Source: an uncultured Actinomycetes bacterium (GTDB lineage: Bacteria > Actinomycetota > Acidimicrobiia > Acidimicrobiales > RAAP-2). Taken from it: a stretch of DNA of 5,946 nt. The translations under genes were made by a program, and so were the position numbers. Below, piece by piece: positions 1-5,877 of this stretch. Where the stretch lies: the NCBI GenBank assembly GCA_903826715.1, contig CAIKFN010000074.1:1-5946 (forward strand), in the 5' to 3' direction. The stretch's first letter is position 1; the number at the start of each line of letters is the position of its first letter. The notes beneath the pieces are model-generated. The model was not told the origin of the DNA. It worked only from the letters and a program-made list of their open reading frames with translations, and made no database searches.

Positions 1-453
1 ATCAATTTGTCGAGCCGTAAAGTCGCTGATGCTTAGCAAGACTTTGGCGTGTTTAGCTGAATACGAAATCGCGCGACGAAAGAAGGCAACTTTTGACTTT
101 TCGTGCCACTCGGGATTGGTGAAAAACATCAGGTCGTGAATTGTTACGACACAAGGAGTCTTTGAGCCGCGAGGCATTGTGTAGTGAGGTCCGTGCCATA
201 CATCAGCGTTTTTCGCTGCCCCACTTGATCCGAGAAGTAATGCTTCGTAGGCGAGTCGCTGAACTCGGTTATCAGGGACAACCGGTGAAAGCATTGCGCT
301 TGATAGTTTCGACCAGCGCTGAGCGTCATTCTTCCTAGTAACAAGCGTGGTCTCCACTCCTTCTTCAGGTAGTCGCCTGGCAATTTCGGCAATGTAACGT
401 CCCACGCCAGCAATCTTTTGCGGTACTGCAGAGACGTCGAGAGCTACTTTCAT
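1..453 (-). CDS. GT4-family glycosyltransferase, N-terminal part (runs off left edge)
   Basis: Translating the minus strand from ATG at 453 gives an uninterrupted 151-residue reading frame to base 1; the C-terminal donor-binding half lies outside the window. It begins MKVALDVSAVPQKIAGVGRY, the GT-B acceptor-domain start with the glycine-rich GxGRY loop at about residues 15-19. It continues with a D-V-W-H-G-P segment near residue 84, V-T-I-H-D-L near 108-113 followed by an F-x-N-P-E-W-H stretch, and S-I-S-D-F-T-A near 142-148. This series is typical of bacterial GT4 enzymes that move sugars, often mannose, from nucleotide donors at the cytoplasmic face of the membrane. The start codon overlaps the stop of the upstream glycosyltransferase by four bases (ATGA), so the two are probably translationally coupled. 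Donor and acceptor cannot be read from the sequence; GDP-mannose is a guess from the guanylyltransferase gene nearby. Confidence 0.88.
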   Translation of the reverse strand, partial: MKVALDVSAVPQKIAGVGRYIAEIARRLPEEGVETTLVTRKNDAQRWSKLSSAMLSPVVPDNRVQRLAYEALLLGSSGAAKNADVWHGPHYTMPRGSKTPCVVTIHDLMFFTNPEWHEKSKVAFFRRAISYSAKHAKVLLSISDFTARQID

Positions 454-1523
454 GCCCAGCCAGCCAAGTGATCAAGAGCACAGTTCTTCCATGTGAACTC
501 AGAAACTGACATCTTTCTTTTCTGATCGTGCAGAGGAAGTGCCAGTGCACGCACTAAGCCATCCGCAATTGATTCTTCACTCCGGGGGTCTACCAGCACA
601 ACGTTCTCGTTGGTGTTGACACTTGGTGTTGTTGAACTTGCGACTACTCGCGCACCTGCATTCAAGGCTTCAATTGGTGAAAGCCCCCAACCTTCGGCGC
701 GTGGAACGTATGCAAAAACTGTGCAGTCACGATAGAGACCCTTAAGCATGCTCCAATCGACCAGACCAACGACAGTCGCATCTTCTGTAGAGACTTCTCC
801 CCATCCCTTTGAACCAGAAATAACGAGTGGGCCAAGTTCTGGAGATGTTTCACGAGCGCGGCGGTGCGCCGCGATGAGTGATGCAAGATTCTTCCTGGGT
901 TCACGCGTACCCGCGTAAAAGGTAAACGGCCCGGTAACTCCAAGCTTGGAGAGCATTTCTCCAACATCAGAACTGCTCGCCGGAGTGACTGACTCATCAT
1001 CAACACCAAGTCGGATTGGGACAATGCGCGAAGCGTCAAATCCTTCAACAACAAGCCGTTCTTTAAGACCGGGTGACGAAGTAAAAATTCGTATGTTTTT
1101 CTTTCGAGCCAGCAGTTCTAAACGCTGTTCGTGAAATGCAATACCCGCACTCGTTGTTGCGCTTGGTTCATCACGCCAGAGTAAGTCGTGCATAGCAACA
1201 GAATGAATCGCGCTTAGCCCTCCATTAAACGGACCAGCCATTGAAGTTGCGTGGACCACGCTGGCATTTTTTGGAACTCCGAGGGAGAAGTTAGGCCACG
1301 CACGTGTCAGAAGTTTTACTCCGAGCGCAGCCTTTGACACTGAACTAAGTTGTAGGCCACTTGGGACATCACCTCGTGGAGCGATACCCACGATTTCGCT
1401 ACCGCCCACTTGACTAAGCCCGTGCAGCAACCCGCGAACGTACGTGCCGATTCCGCCAGGTTGATCACGGTATAGCTGATCAATTGATACCGCAATAGTT
1501 CGCTTCACGCTTTGTTCGCTCAC
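450..1523 (-). CDS. GT4-family glycosyltransferase
   Basis: A complete 357-residue GT-B glycosyltransferase of usual GT4 length. The N-terminal acceptor domain has the G-G-I-G-T-Y loop (23-28), V-V-H-A-T-S (89-94) and H-D-L-L-W (112-116). The C-terminal donor domain opens with Y-A-G-T-R-E-P-R-K-N (203-212), where the R/K pair is expected to contact the donor phosphates. It ends with E-G-W-G-L-S-P-I-E (277-285), the EX7E motif, with E277 and E285 as the conserved acids. No signal peptide or membrane helix is evident, so it should be cytosolic or peripherally membrane-bound. The start is GTG at 1523, overlapping the hydrolase stop as GTGA, with a weak purine-rich AGAGAG about ten bases upstream; a second GTG five codons in is possible. 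It shares motifs with the downstream partial GT4 but is clearly diverged from it. A mannosyl- or related hexosyltransferase of envelope glycan or glycolipid synthesis is likely; the exact linkage is unknown. Confidence 0.92.
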   Translation of the reverse strand: MSEQSVKRTIAVSIDQLYRDQPGGIGTYVRGLLHGLSQVGGSEIVGIAPRGDVPSGLQLSSVSKAALGVKLLTRAWPNFSLGVPKNASVVHATSMAGPFNGGLSAIHSVAMHDLLWRDEPSATTSAGIAFHEQRLELLARKKNIRIFTSSPGLKERLVVEGFDASRIVPIRLGVDDESVTPASSSDVGEMLSKLGVTGPFTFYAGTREPRKNLASLIAAHRRARETSPELGPLVISGSKGWGEVSTEDATVVGLVDWSMLKGLYRDCTVFAYVPRAEGWGLSPIEALNAGARVVASSTTPSVNTNENVVLVDPRSEESIADGLVRALALPLHDQKRKMSVSEFTWKNCALDHLAGWA

Positions 1524-2332
1524 GAATTAAGTGCTCTCTTACGCATTTCACTAGTCCACTGTGGCCAAAGCCGAACTGCCCATGGGCCAAACTCTTCGGT
1601 GCTTGTTGCAACAACGGCAATCTTTTCTCGAACATTCATTAACATAAGCGCGCCACTTTTCCCAAAGTGTCCAAAACTGTCTTCTGGCCAGTCACCCATC
1701 CAGTGTTCCTTTGTTCCTCTAACCTCAGGGCCCAGCCCCCACGGGCACGGAGAAAAACTTCCAAAGCCAGGAACAATGCCGTCTAGTTGAGGGGCGTAGG
1801 GCGTAATGAGCCGATTACGTGTTACCTCAGAAATTCCTTGCGAAAGTAACCAAGCTTTTGCAAAGGTGACCAAGTCTTCTGTTGAGCCAGTGACACCATC
1901 TGATGGGCGACCTTGGAGGCTTGTGCTGCTCATACCAAGACCAGCAAAAACTCTCAAACGAAGCCAACTGGCGGGGTCATGGTCCTCAATTATTTCTTTA
2001 ACAGCAGTATTTATTCCATAATTTGAGTAAATTCTCTTTTTACCAACTTGGCTAACTGGATCTCCTTCTTCAAGACCCAGTCCGCTCGAGTGCGAAAGTA
2101 GGTTTGCAATAAATGACCCGACTGGCCCAGCGTGTGTCGATGGCTTGCAAGATTCCCAGTCAAACTCGACACCAAAGGCAAATGAGACCGCCAACTTTGA
2201 AACCGAAGCCCACGGGCGAACTTCGCTCATGTCTCCAATCTCAGCCACCCGATTCGCGATTGTGCCGTCTAGGCGAAATGCCACCGCTGCTGGGGCCCCT
2301 GGCCACCCTGTAACAAACGAATTATTGCTCAC
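1520..2332 (-). CDS. Class C beta-lactamase-fold serine hydrolase
   Basis: About 270 residues of the PF00144-type serine hydrolase family (class C beta-lactamases, D-Ala-D-Ala carboxypeptidases, esterases). Counting from the preferred start, the nucleophile motif S-V-S-K is at about 43-46, followed by L-L-S-H-S-S-G-L near 78-85. The second motif Y-S-N is near 102-104 and the third, G-H-F-G-K-S-G, near 221-227. All three catalytic motifs are intact. It is shorter than typical members (350-400 residues) and has no signal peptide or membrane helix, so it may act in the cytosol, unlike most penicillin-interacting relatives. I chose GTG at 2332 over an in-frame TTG at 2341 because an AGGA lies nine bases before the GTG but directly abuts the TTG. 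It is first in an operon with two GT4 genes, joined by a GTGA overlap, which suggests a role in processing a glycan, lipid or acylated intermediate. True substrate unknown; resistance to beta-lactams should not be assumed. Confidence 0.85.
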   Translation of the reverse strand: MSNNSFVTGWPGAPAAVAFRLDGTIANRVAEIGDMSEVRPWASVSKLAVSFAFGVEFDWESCKPSTHAGPVGSFIANLLSHSSGLGLEEGDPVSQVGKKRIYSNYGINTAVKEIIEDHDPASWLRLRVFAGLGMSSTSLQGRPSDGVTGSTEDLVTFAKAWLLSQGISEVTRNRLITPYAPQLDGIVPGFGSFSPCPWGLGPEVRGTKEHWMGDWPEDSFGHFGKSGALMLMNVREKIAVVATSTEEFGPWAVRLWPQWTSEMRKRALNS

Positions 2333-2340
2333 AACACTCA

Positions 2341-2346
2341 ATCCTA
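2341..2346 (-). promoter_or_regulatory. Candidate -10 element (or SD) of the hydrolase-GT4 operon
   Basis: Read on the minus strand the bases are TAGGAT, fitting the TANNNT form of a sigma70-type -10 box, eight bases before GTG at 2332. That spacing would give a leaderless or nearly leaderless transcript. The same bases contain AGGA, which could instead be a Shine-Dalgarno site for that GTG. No convincing -35 box is seen at 17-18 bases upstream. Either reading disfavours the TTG at 2341, whose first base is the last base of this hexamer. Confidence 0.4.
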
Positions 2347-2358
2347 CCCAAGCGCCCC

Positions 2359-2364
2359 TAAGGT
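2359..2364 (+). promoter_or_regulatory. Candidate -10 element (or SD) of the cofD-cofE operon
   Basis: TAAGGT matches TANNNT and lies seven bases before the GTG of cofD at 2372, the spacing expected for leaderless transcription starting on the initiation codon, which is common in actinobacteria. Its first five bases (TAAGG) could alternatively serve as a Shine-Dalgarno site eight bases from the start. No clear -35 is visible. The element sits only 12 bases from the oppositely directed candidate for the hydrolase operon. Confidence 0.42.
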
Positions 2365-2371
2365 TTCGAGA

Positions 2372-3286
2372 GTGATATCTGTTCTCAGCGGTGGCGTAGG
2401 CGCCGCACGACTCTTGCGAGCTTTACGTGGCACCCTCGAGGCCAAGGAGTTAACTGCCGTTGTCAACGTCGGTGACGACCTCGTTCTGCATGGTCTGAGT
2501 ATCTGTCCAGATCTTGACACCATTAGCTACACGCTCAGTGGTCTCAACAACGAAGAACTCGGATGGGGACTTAAGGGTGAGACGTGGCGCGTAATGAAAG
2601 AGCTTGGTGATCTCGGAGGAGAATCATGGTTCGGCCTCGGCGACCGTGACCTTGCAACCCACCTCTACCGCACACAACGCTTTAGTGAAGGCGCAACGAA
2701 AACACAAGTTGCACAAGAACTCTGTGCGAAGTTCGGCGTTGACATTCGCCTGCTGCCAGTTACCAATGATGTCGTCTCAACAATTTTCAGCACTGAAATT
2801 GGAACTCTTAGTTTTCAGGAATACTTTGTGCGCCATCATCACGGGGTCGCAGTGAATTCAATTTCATTTAGTGGCGCTGCAGCTGCAACTCCAACACCAG
2901 AAACTATTGCTGCACTAACCGCTTCATCTCGAATTGTCATTGCTCCATCAAACCCTCTAATCTCAATTGAACCAATTCTTCAGGTCCCTGGAATTCGTGA
3001 GATATTGCGCGAACGCCACAGCGACGTCGTTGCAGTTTCGCCAATCATCAATGGAGCCGCTCTAAAGGGACCAGCTGACCGACTACTCAACGAGCTCGGA
3101 CACGACGTCTCGTGTGTGGGGGTTGCGAAGTACTACCAAGGGCTCGTTGGCACATTCATCATTGATGAACAAGACGCCAAGCACGAAAATGAAATCAAGG
3201 CACTTGGAATGAACGTCATTGTCACCACCACCATCATGGCTAATCCAGATCACGCCAAGCAACTCGCCGCTGCGGTGTTGTCATGA
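2372..3286 (+). CDS. cofD: 2-phospho-L-lactate transferase CofD/FbiA (F420 biosynthesis)
   Basis: A 304-residue protein of the CofD/FbiA family. It transfers a phospholactyl (or, in actinobacteria, phosphoenolpyruvyl) group from a GDP- or GPP-activated donor to the deazaflavin Fo, giving (dehydro-)F420-0 in the cytosol. The N-terminal nucleotide-binding loop reads S-G-G-V-G-A-A-R (6-13). It is followed by V-N-V-G-D-D (31-36) and the signature H-G-L-S-I-C-P-D-L-D-T (40-50), then W-G-L-K-G-E-T-W, then W-F-G-L-G-D-R-D-L-A-T-H-L near 86-98. Further family blocks are L-P-V-T-N-D, P-S-N-P-L-I-S-I-E-P-I-L and S-P-I-I-N-G. Length is close to the usual 300-330 residues. The start is GTG at 2372, leaving no residue before the expected M-I-S-V-L-S-G-G. 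Its stop overlaps the start of cofE by four bases (ATGA), so the two late F420 steps are made from one message. In mycobacteria the orthologue is named fbiA. Confidence 0.96.
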   Translation: MISVLSGGVGAARLLRALRGTLEAKELTAVVNVGDDLVLHGLSICPDLDTISYTLSGLNNEELGWGLKGETWRVMKELGDLGGESWFGLGDRDLATHLYRTQRFSEGATKTQVAQELCAKFGVDIRLLPVTNDVVSTIFSTEIGTLSFQEYFVRHHHGVAVNSISFSGAAAATPTPETIAALTASSRIVIAPSNPLISIEPILQVPGIREILRERHSDVVAVSPIINGAALKGPADRLLNELGHDVSCVGVAKYYQGLVGTFIIDEQDAKHENEIKALGMNVIVTTTIMANPDHAKQLAAAVLS

Positions 3287-3993
3287 ACGAACTTCGAATA
3301 TTTCCAATACTCGGTGTTGGCCAAGTAAACGAAGGTGACGATTTAGTCACGCTCTTTCTTGATGCCCTCGAAAAGGGTGGCCACACACTTCAGCACCACG
3401 ACCTTGTAACCGTGACGAGCAAAATTGTTTCAAAGTCAGAAGGACAGGTCGTTGCATTTGATGGAACCGACGAGCACAAGGACCGACTCATCAGCGAAGA
3501 ATCAAAGCGAGTTATTAGACGTCGTGGACCAATGCGAATCACCGAAACGCATCATGGATTCGTCAATGCCAATGCCGGTATTGACCTTTCCAATACCGCT
3601 GAAGGCACTGCTGTGCTACTTCCTAAAGACTCTGACCGATCAGCAAGGCGTTTTCGCGCAGAACTAGCGCGCCGCACAGGCATAGAAGTTGGTGTTGTGG
3701 TGACTGACACGTTTGGTCGTGTGTGGCGCACTGGCGTTACCGATGTGGCACTTGGTTCAGCAGGATTAAAGCCCATTCTCGATCTTCGTGGCACTCTTGA
3801 TGCTGAAGGCAGAGTTCTAGAAGTAACCGAAGTCGCAATCATTGATGAGATTGCGGGAGCAGCGAACTTAGTGCTCGGCAAAAGCGAAGGAACGCCGTTT
3901 GCAATTCTTCGCGGACTTGACGAGTCCTACTTTGGTGAGGGTTCCGTCAAAGATGACGTCATCCGTCCAGCTTCAAACGACTTGTTTAGGTAG
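3283..3993 (+). CDS. cofE: Coenzyme F420-0:L-glutamate ligase CofE (FbiB N-terminal domain only)
   Basis: A 236-residue GTP-dependent ligase that adds one or more L-glutamates to F420-0, the final tail-building step after CofD. Family blocks are complete: V-T-S-K-I-V-S-K-S-E-G (44-54), R-R-R-G-P-M-R-I-T-E-T (79-89), the N-A-G-I-D-L-S-N segment (97-104), V-T-D-T-F-G-R-V-W-R-T-G-V-T-D-V-A-L-G (140-158) and I-D-E-I-A-G-A-A-N-L. D101 and D142 lie in the metal- and substrate-binding regions known for the family. Mycobacterial FbiB is about 450 residues because it carries an extra FMN-binding nitroreductase-like domain. Here the protein stops at N-D-L-F-R, right where that domain would begin, so it is the stand-alone form. 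The ATG overlaps the cofD stop (ATGA), implying translational coupling. Its TAG stop is immediately followed by the stop codon of the convergent guanylyltransferase gene. Confidence 0.95.
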   Translation: MNELRIFPILGVGQVNEGDDLVTLFLDALEKGGHTLQHHDLVTVTSKIVSKSEGQVVAFDGTDEHKDRLISEESKRVIRRRGPMRITETHHGFVNANAGIDLSNTAEGTAVLLPKDSDRSARRFRAELARRTGIEVGVVVTDTFGRVWRTGVTDVALGSAGLKPILDLRGTLDAEGRVLEVTEVAIIDEIAGAANLVLGKSEGTPFAILRGLDESYFGEGSVKDDVIRPASNDLFR

Positions 3994-5019
3994 TTACACG
4001 CCACCCAGGCGCACATCACCTGAAAGCGATGAACCTGGGGCCACGTGCTCCTTGGCACCAACGACGCACGTTGCACCAAGAGTAGAGAAACTCCCAATAA
4101 CTGCTTCAGGGCCAATGATTGACCACTTGACCACTGAGCCTTCTTCAACCACCGCACCAGGAAGAAGTACTGAGTTTTCAATGACAACGTTTGGACCGAC
4201 GTAGCAGTCTTGGTCAATAACGGCGTTAACAAATTTCGCCGAAGCATCAACTCGACTTTGCGGGTGAATCCATGTTCCATCAACAATCCCGCTGAATGAC
4301 GTTATTTTGTCACGTCCAGTAAGTACATCAATGTTTGATTGAAGATACGTCTGTGGAGTTCCTGTATCAATCCAGTAAGCATTGTCTGGCATGGCATAGA
4401 GCACACCATCTTTTGCGAGTGCTGGGAATGTGTCGCGTTCTACACTCACGCGCCCCGACGGAGCAATGCGACGTAGAACACTGGGCTCAAAGACGTATGT
4501 CCCAGCATTGATCAGGTTCGTTGGCGCGTCTTCACGGGCAGGCTTTTCTACAAACTCAATAACGCGACCGTCTGGAGTTGTTGGCACCACGCCATAGCGT
4601 GAAGGGTCAACAACTGGGTGAAGAGCAATTGTGCCCTCTCCCCCGTGAGCTCTGTGAAAACCAATAAGTCTTGTGACGTCGAGGTCAGTTAATACGTCTC
4701 CGTTAACAACAAGAAAGGTGTCGTCAATGTGAGCGTGTGCCGCAGCGAAGCGAATAGCACCAGCGGTGTCAAGCGGTTCTGGCTCGACTGCGTAGGTAAC
4801 TCGAACCCCCGCGATAACGCTTTCTGGGTAGCTTTCAATGAATCGGTCTGGCAAGTACCCGAGTGAAAGTACGGCGTCAGTCACACCGTGTTTGGCAAGT
4901 GACTCAAAGACGCATTCAATCATTGGACGTCCAATGAGCGGCAACATTTGCTTAGGGGTTTCGTACGTTAGAGGACGAAGCCTCGTTCCCTTACCGCCGA
5001 CCAGAATGATCGACTTCAA
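3994..5019 (-). CDS. manB: Mannose-1-phosphate guanylyltransferase (NDP-sugar pyrophosphorylase)
   Basis: A 341-residue nucleotidyltransferase expected to make GDP-mannose from GTP and mannose 1-phosphate in the cytosol. The N-terminal Rossmann-like domain has G-G-K-G-T-R-L-R-P-L (8-17) and P-K-Q-M-L-P-L (22-28), the nucleotide-binding signature. Then come E-P-L-D-T-A-G-A-I (81-89), N-G-D-V (106-109, metal-binding Asp108), F-V-E-K-P (156-160), N-A-G-T-Y-V-F-E-P (171-179) and W-I-D-T-G-T-P (216-222, Asp218 the likely second metal ligand). From about 245 onward V/I-rich repeats form a left-handed beta-helix. The pattern matches mycobacterial ManB (Rv3264c) best, which also lies close to fbiA-fbiB. 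Other sugar nucleotidyltransferases (for example glucose-1-phosphate thymidylyl- or uridylyltransferases) share the fold, so substrate is inferred. The start is TTG at 5019, two bases after the stop of the upstream membrane protein, with no strong SD; re-initiation after that gene is likely. In other bacteria the same activity is called manC. Confidence 0.9.
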   Translation of the reverse strand: MKSIILVGGKGTRLRPLTYETPKQMLPLIGRPMIECVFESLAKHGVTDAVLSLGYLPDRFIESYPESVIAGVRVTYAVEPEPLDTAGAIRFAAAHAHIDDTFLVVNGDVLTDLDVTRLIGFHRAHGGEGTIALHPVVDPSRYGVVPTTPDGRVIEFVEKPAREDAPTNLINAGTYVFEPSVLRRIAPSGRVSVERDTFPALAKDGVLYAMPDNAYWIDTGTPQTYLQSNIDVLTGRDKITSFSGIVDGTWIHPQSRVDASAKFVNAVIDQDCYVGPNVVIENSVLLPGAVVEEGSVVKWSIIGPEAVIGSFSTLGATCVVGAKEHVAPGSSLSGDVRLGGV

Positions 5020-5021
5020 GA

Positions 5022-5837
5022 TCAGCCCGCAGGTGTCGTCGTCGTAGGAAGAATTGAGGTTGGAGTACTTGGAACTACCGTTGAGCCAACTGGAATAGTG
5101 CTCAGTGAGCCGCTAGGTGTTGTTGTAGTAGTTGTCGATGCGGCAAGGACAATGCTCTTAACCATTGCATTAACTGTTGACGAACCTGGCTTTGAAGGAG
5201 TTACACCACTTGGCTCAAATGCCATGGTGATGCTCATTTCGTTAGCCGAGAACGGAACCATTGCAGGATCTGTCACAATTGTTGGCTTGGATTGTCCATA
5301 CATCCAGTAGGCGTATTCAACCTGTCCGGTCTTTCCTGCGTACTTAGTTGTTGGCCCACACTTATCGCCGTTCTTCCACGTTGTTGCAGGGTTAGCAATT
5401 CCCGTAGCGGTTGGTAACGCCAAACTTGAAGAAGTAGCAACAATGCCGTGTTGCTCTGAAGCGAAGAGCGCGAGCGTTGCCTTGGTACCGGTTTCATTTG
5501 CAGAAATTGGAGCAACGTGAAGTACGTTATTGGCGCCAACAGTCAGGCCCGACTTTGCATTGGTGTTTGGTGCAAGCGTATAACTAACGCCGCATGCTTC
5601 CACATTCAATGCTTCGTACCAACTTGTGCCAATAGCTGGCTGAGCGCCTGCCACTGATGTAGTGGTGACTGATGGGTTCTGGTATTCGTAACGTGAATAG
5701 ACCGTCGTTGCGAGTCCAAGAATGACAATGATTGCGAGCACGCCGTAGTAATTGCCAGGACGTGACTTCTTGTAGGCCTTTCCGCCTCCAGAAGCTCCTA
5801 CCCTACTTACCCATTTACCTGTTGAACTCTTAGCCAC
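5022..5837 (-). CDS. Membrane-anchored protein of unknown function with Thr/Pro-rich tail
   Basis: A 271-residue protein I do not recognise with certainty. Its N-terminus is basic and glycine-rich (K20, K23, K24, R26), followed by one hydrophobic helix at about 30-47. This predicts an uncleaved signal anchor with the bulk outside the membrane. The external part (about 50-230) has just two cysteines, C82 and C160, which could form a disulfide, in the contexts E-A-C-G and D-K-C-G. From about 234 to the end is a low-complexity tail of Thr, Ser and Pro, including a run of six Thr, which may be a cell-wall-spanning or glycosylated stalk. The start is GTG at 5837: the frame is closed by a TAG five codons upstream and no later start precedes the membrane helix. 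No Shine-Dalgarno site is seen. It is two bases upstream of the guanylyltransferase gene and probably co-transcribed, suggesting a cell-envelope role. Confidence 0.8.
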   Translation of the reverse strand: MAKSSTGKWVSRVGASGGGKAYKKSRPGNYYGVLAIIVILGLATTVYSRYEYQNPSVTTTSVAGAQPAIGTSWYEALNVEACGVSYTLAPNTNAKSGLTVGANNVLHVAPISANETGTKATLALFASEQHGIVATSSSLALPTATGIANPATTWKNGDKCGPTTKYAGKTGQVEYAYWMYGQSKPTIVTDPAMVPFSANEMSITMAFEPSGVTPSKPGSSTVNAMVKSIVLAASTTTTTTPSGSLSTIPVGSTVVPSTPTSILPTTTTPAG

Positions 5838-5846
5838 GGAGCAACG

Positions 5847-5852
5847 ATACTA
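5847..5852 (-). promoter_or_regulatory. Candidate -10 element before the membrane-anchored protein gene
   Basis: Read on the minus strand this is TAGTAT, a fair TANNNT -10 match ending nine bases before GTG at 5837. It would give a transcript with two or three leader bases at most, in keeping with the lack of a Shine-Dalgarno site. No -35 box is recognisable. Read-through from the tRNA gene about 40 bases upstream is the alternative source of transcription. Confidence 0.3.
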
Positions 5853-5877
5853 AAGAATTAGACGACCAAATACCGCG

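Noticed and set aside
662..1134. Additional open frames on both strands within the complete GT4 gene
   Set aside because: They overlap a gene with intact family motifs, show no recognisable domain and have no start signals; they are shadows of the real frame.
2330..2341. TTG at 2341 as start of the hydrolase
   Set aside because: It would add only three residues, has an SD-like AGGA touching it with no spacing, and overlaps the candidate -10; GTG at 2332 has better spacing.
2113..2375. Short plus-strand frames antisense to the hydrolase
   Set aside because: Composition is that of a complementary reading of the hydrolase, no motif or membrane segment is seen, and the hydrolase frame carries all catalytic motifs.
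3952..3963. Perfect 12-base palindrome GATGACGTCATC inside the end of cofE
   Set aside because: It encodes in-frame D-D-V-I of the protein, stands alone without a second copy or T-run, and a single palindrome of this length can occur by chance; no operator or terminator role is supported.
3994..5019. Guanylyltransferase gene as CofC/FbiD, the F420-specific guanylyltransferase
   Set aside because: It has the full sugar-nucleotidyltransferase signature (GGxGTRLRPL, EKP, NAG, WIDTG) and a beta-helix C-terminus; CofC is much shorter and lacks these.
5030..5150. Low-complexity GTTGTAGT-type stretch as a DNA repeat or regulatory array
   Set aside because: It is the codon-level consequence of the Thr/Ser/Pro-rich tail of the membrane-anchored protein, with irregular units and no spacer structure.
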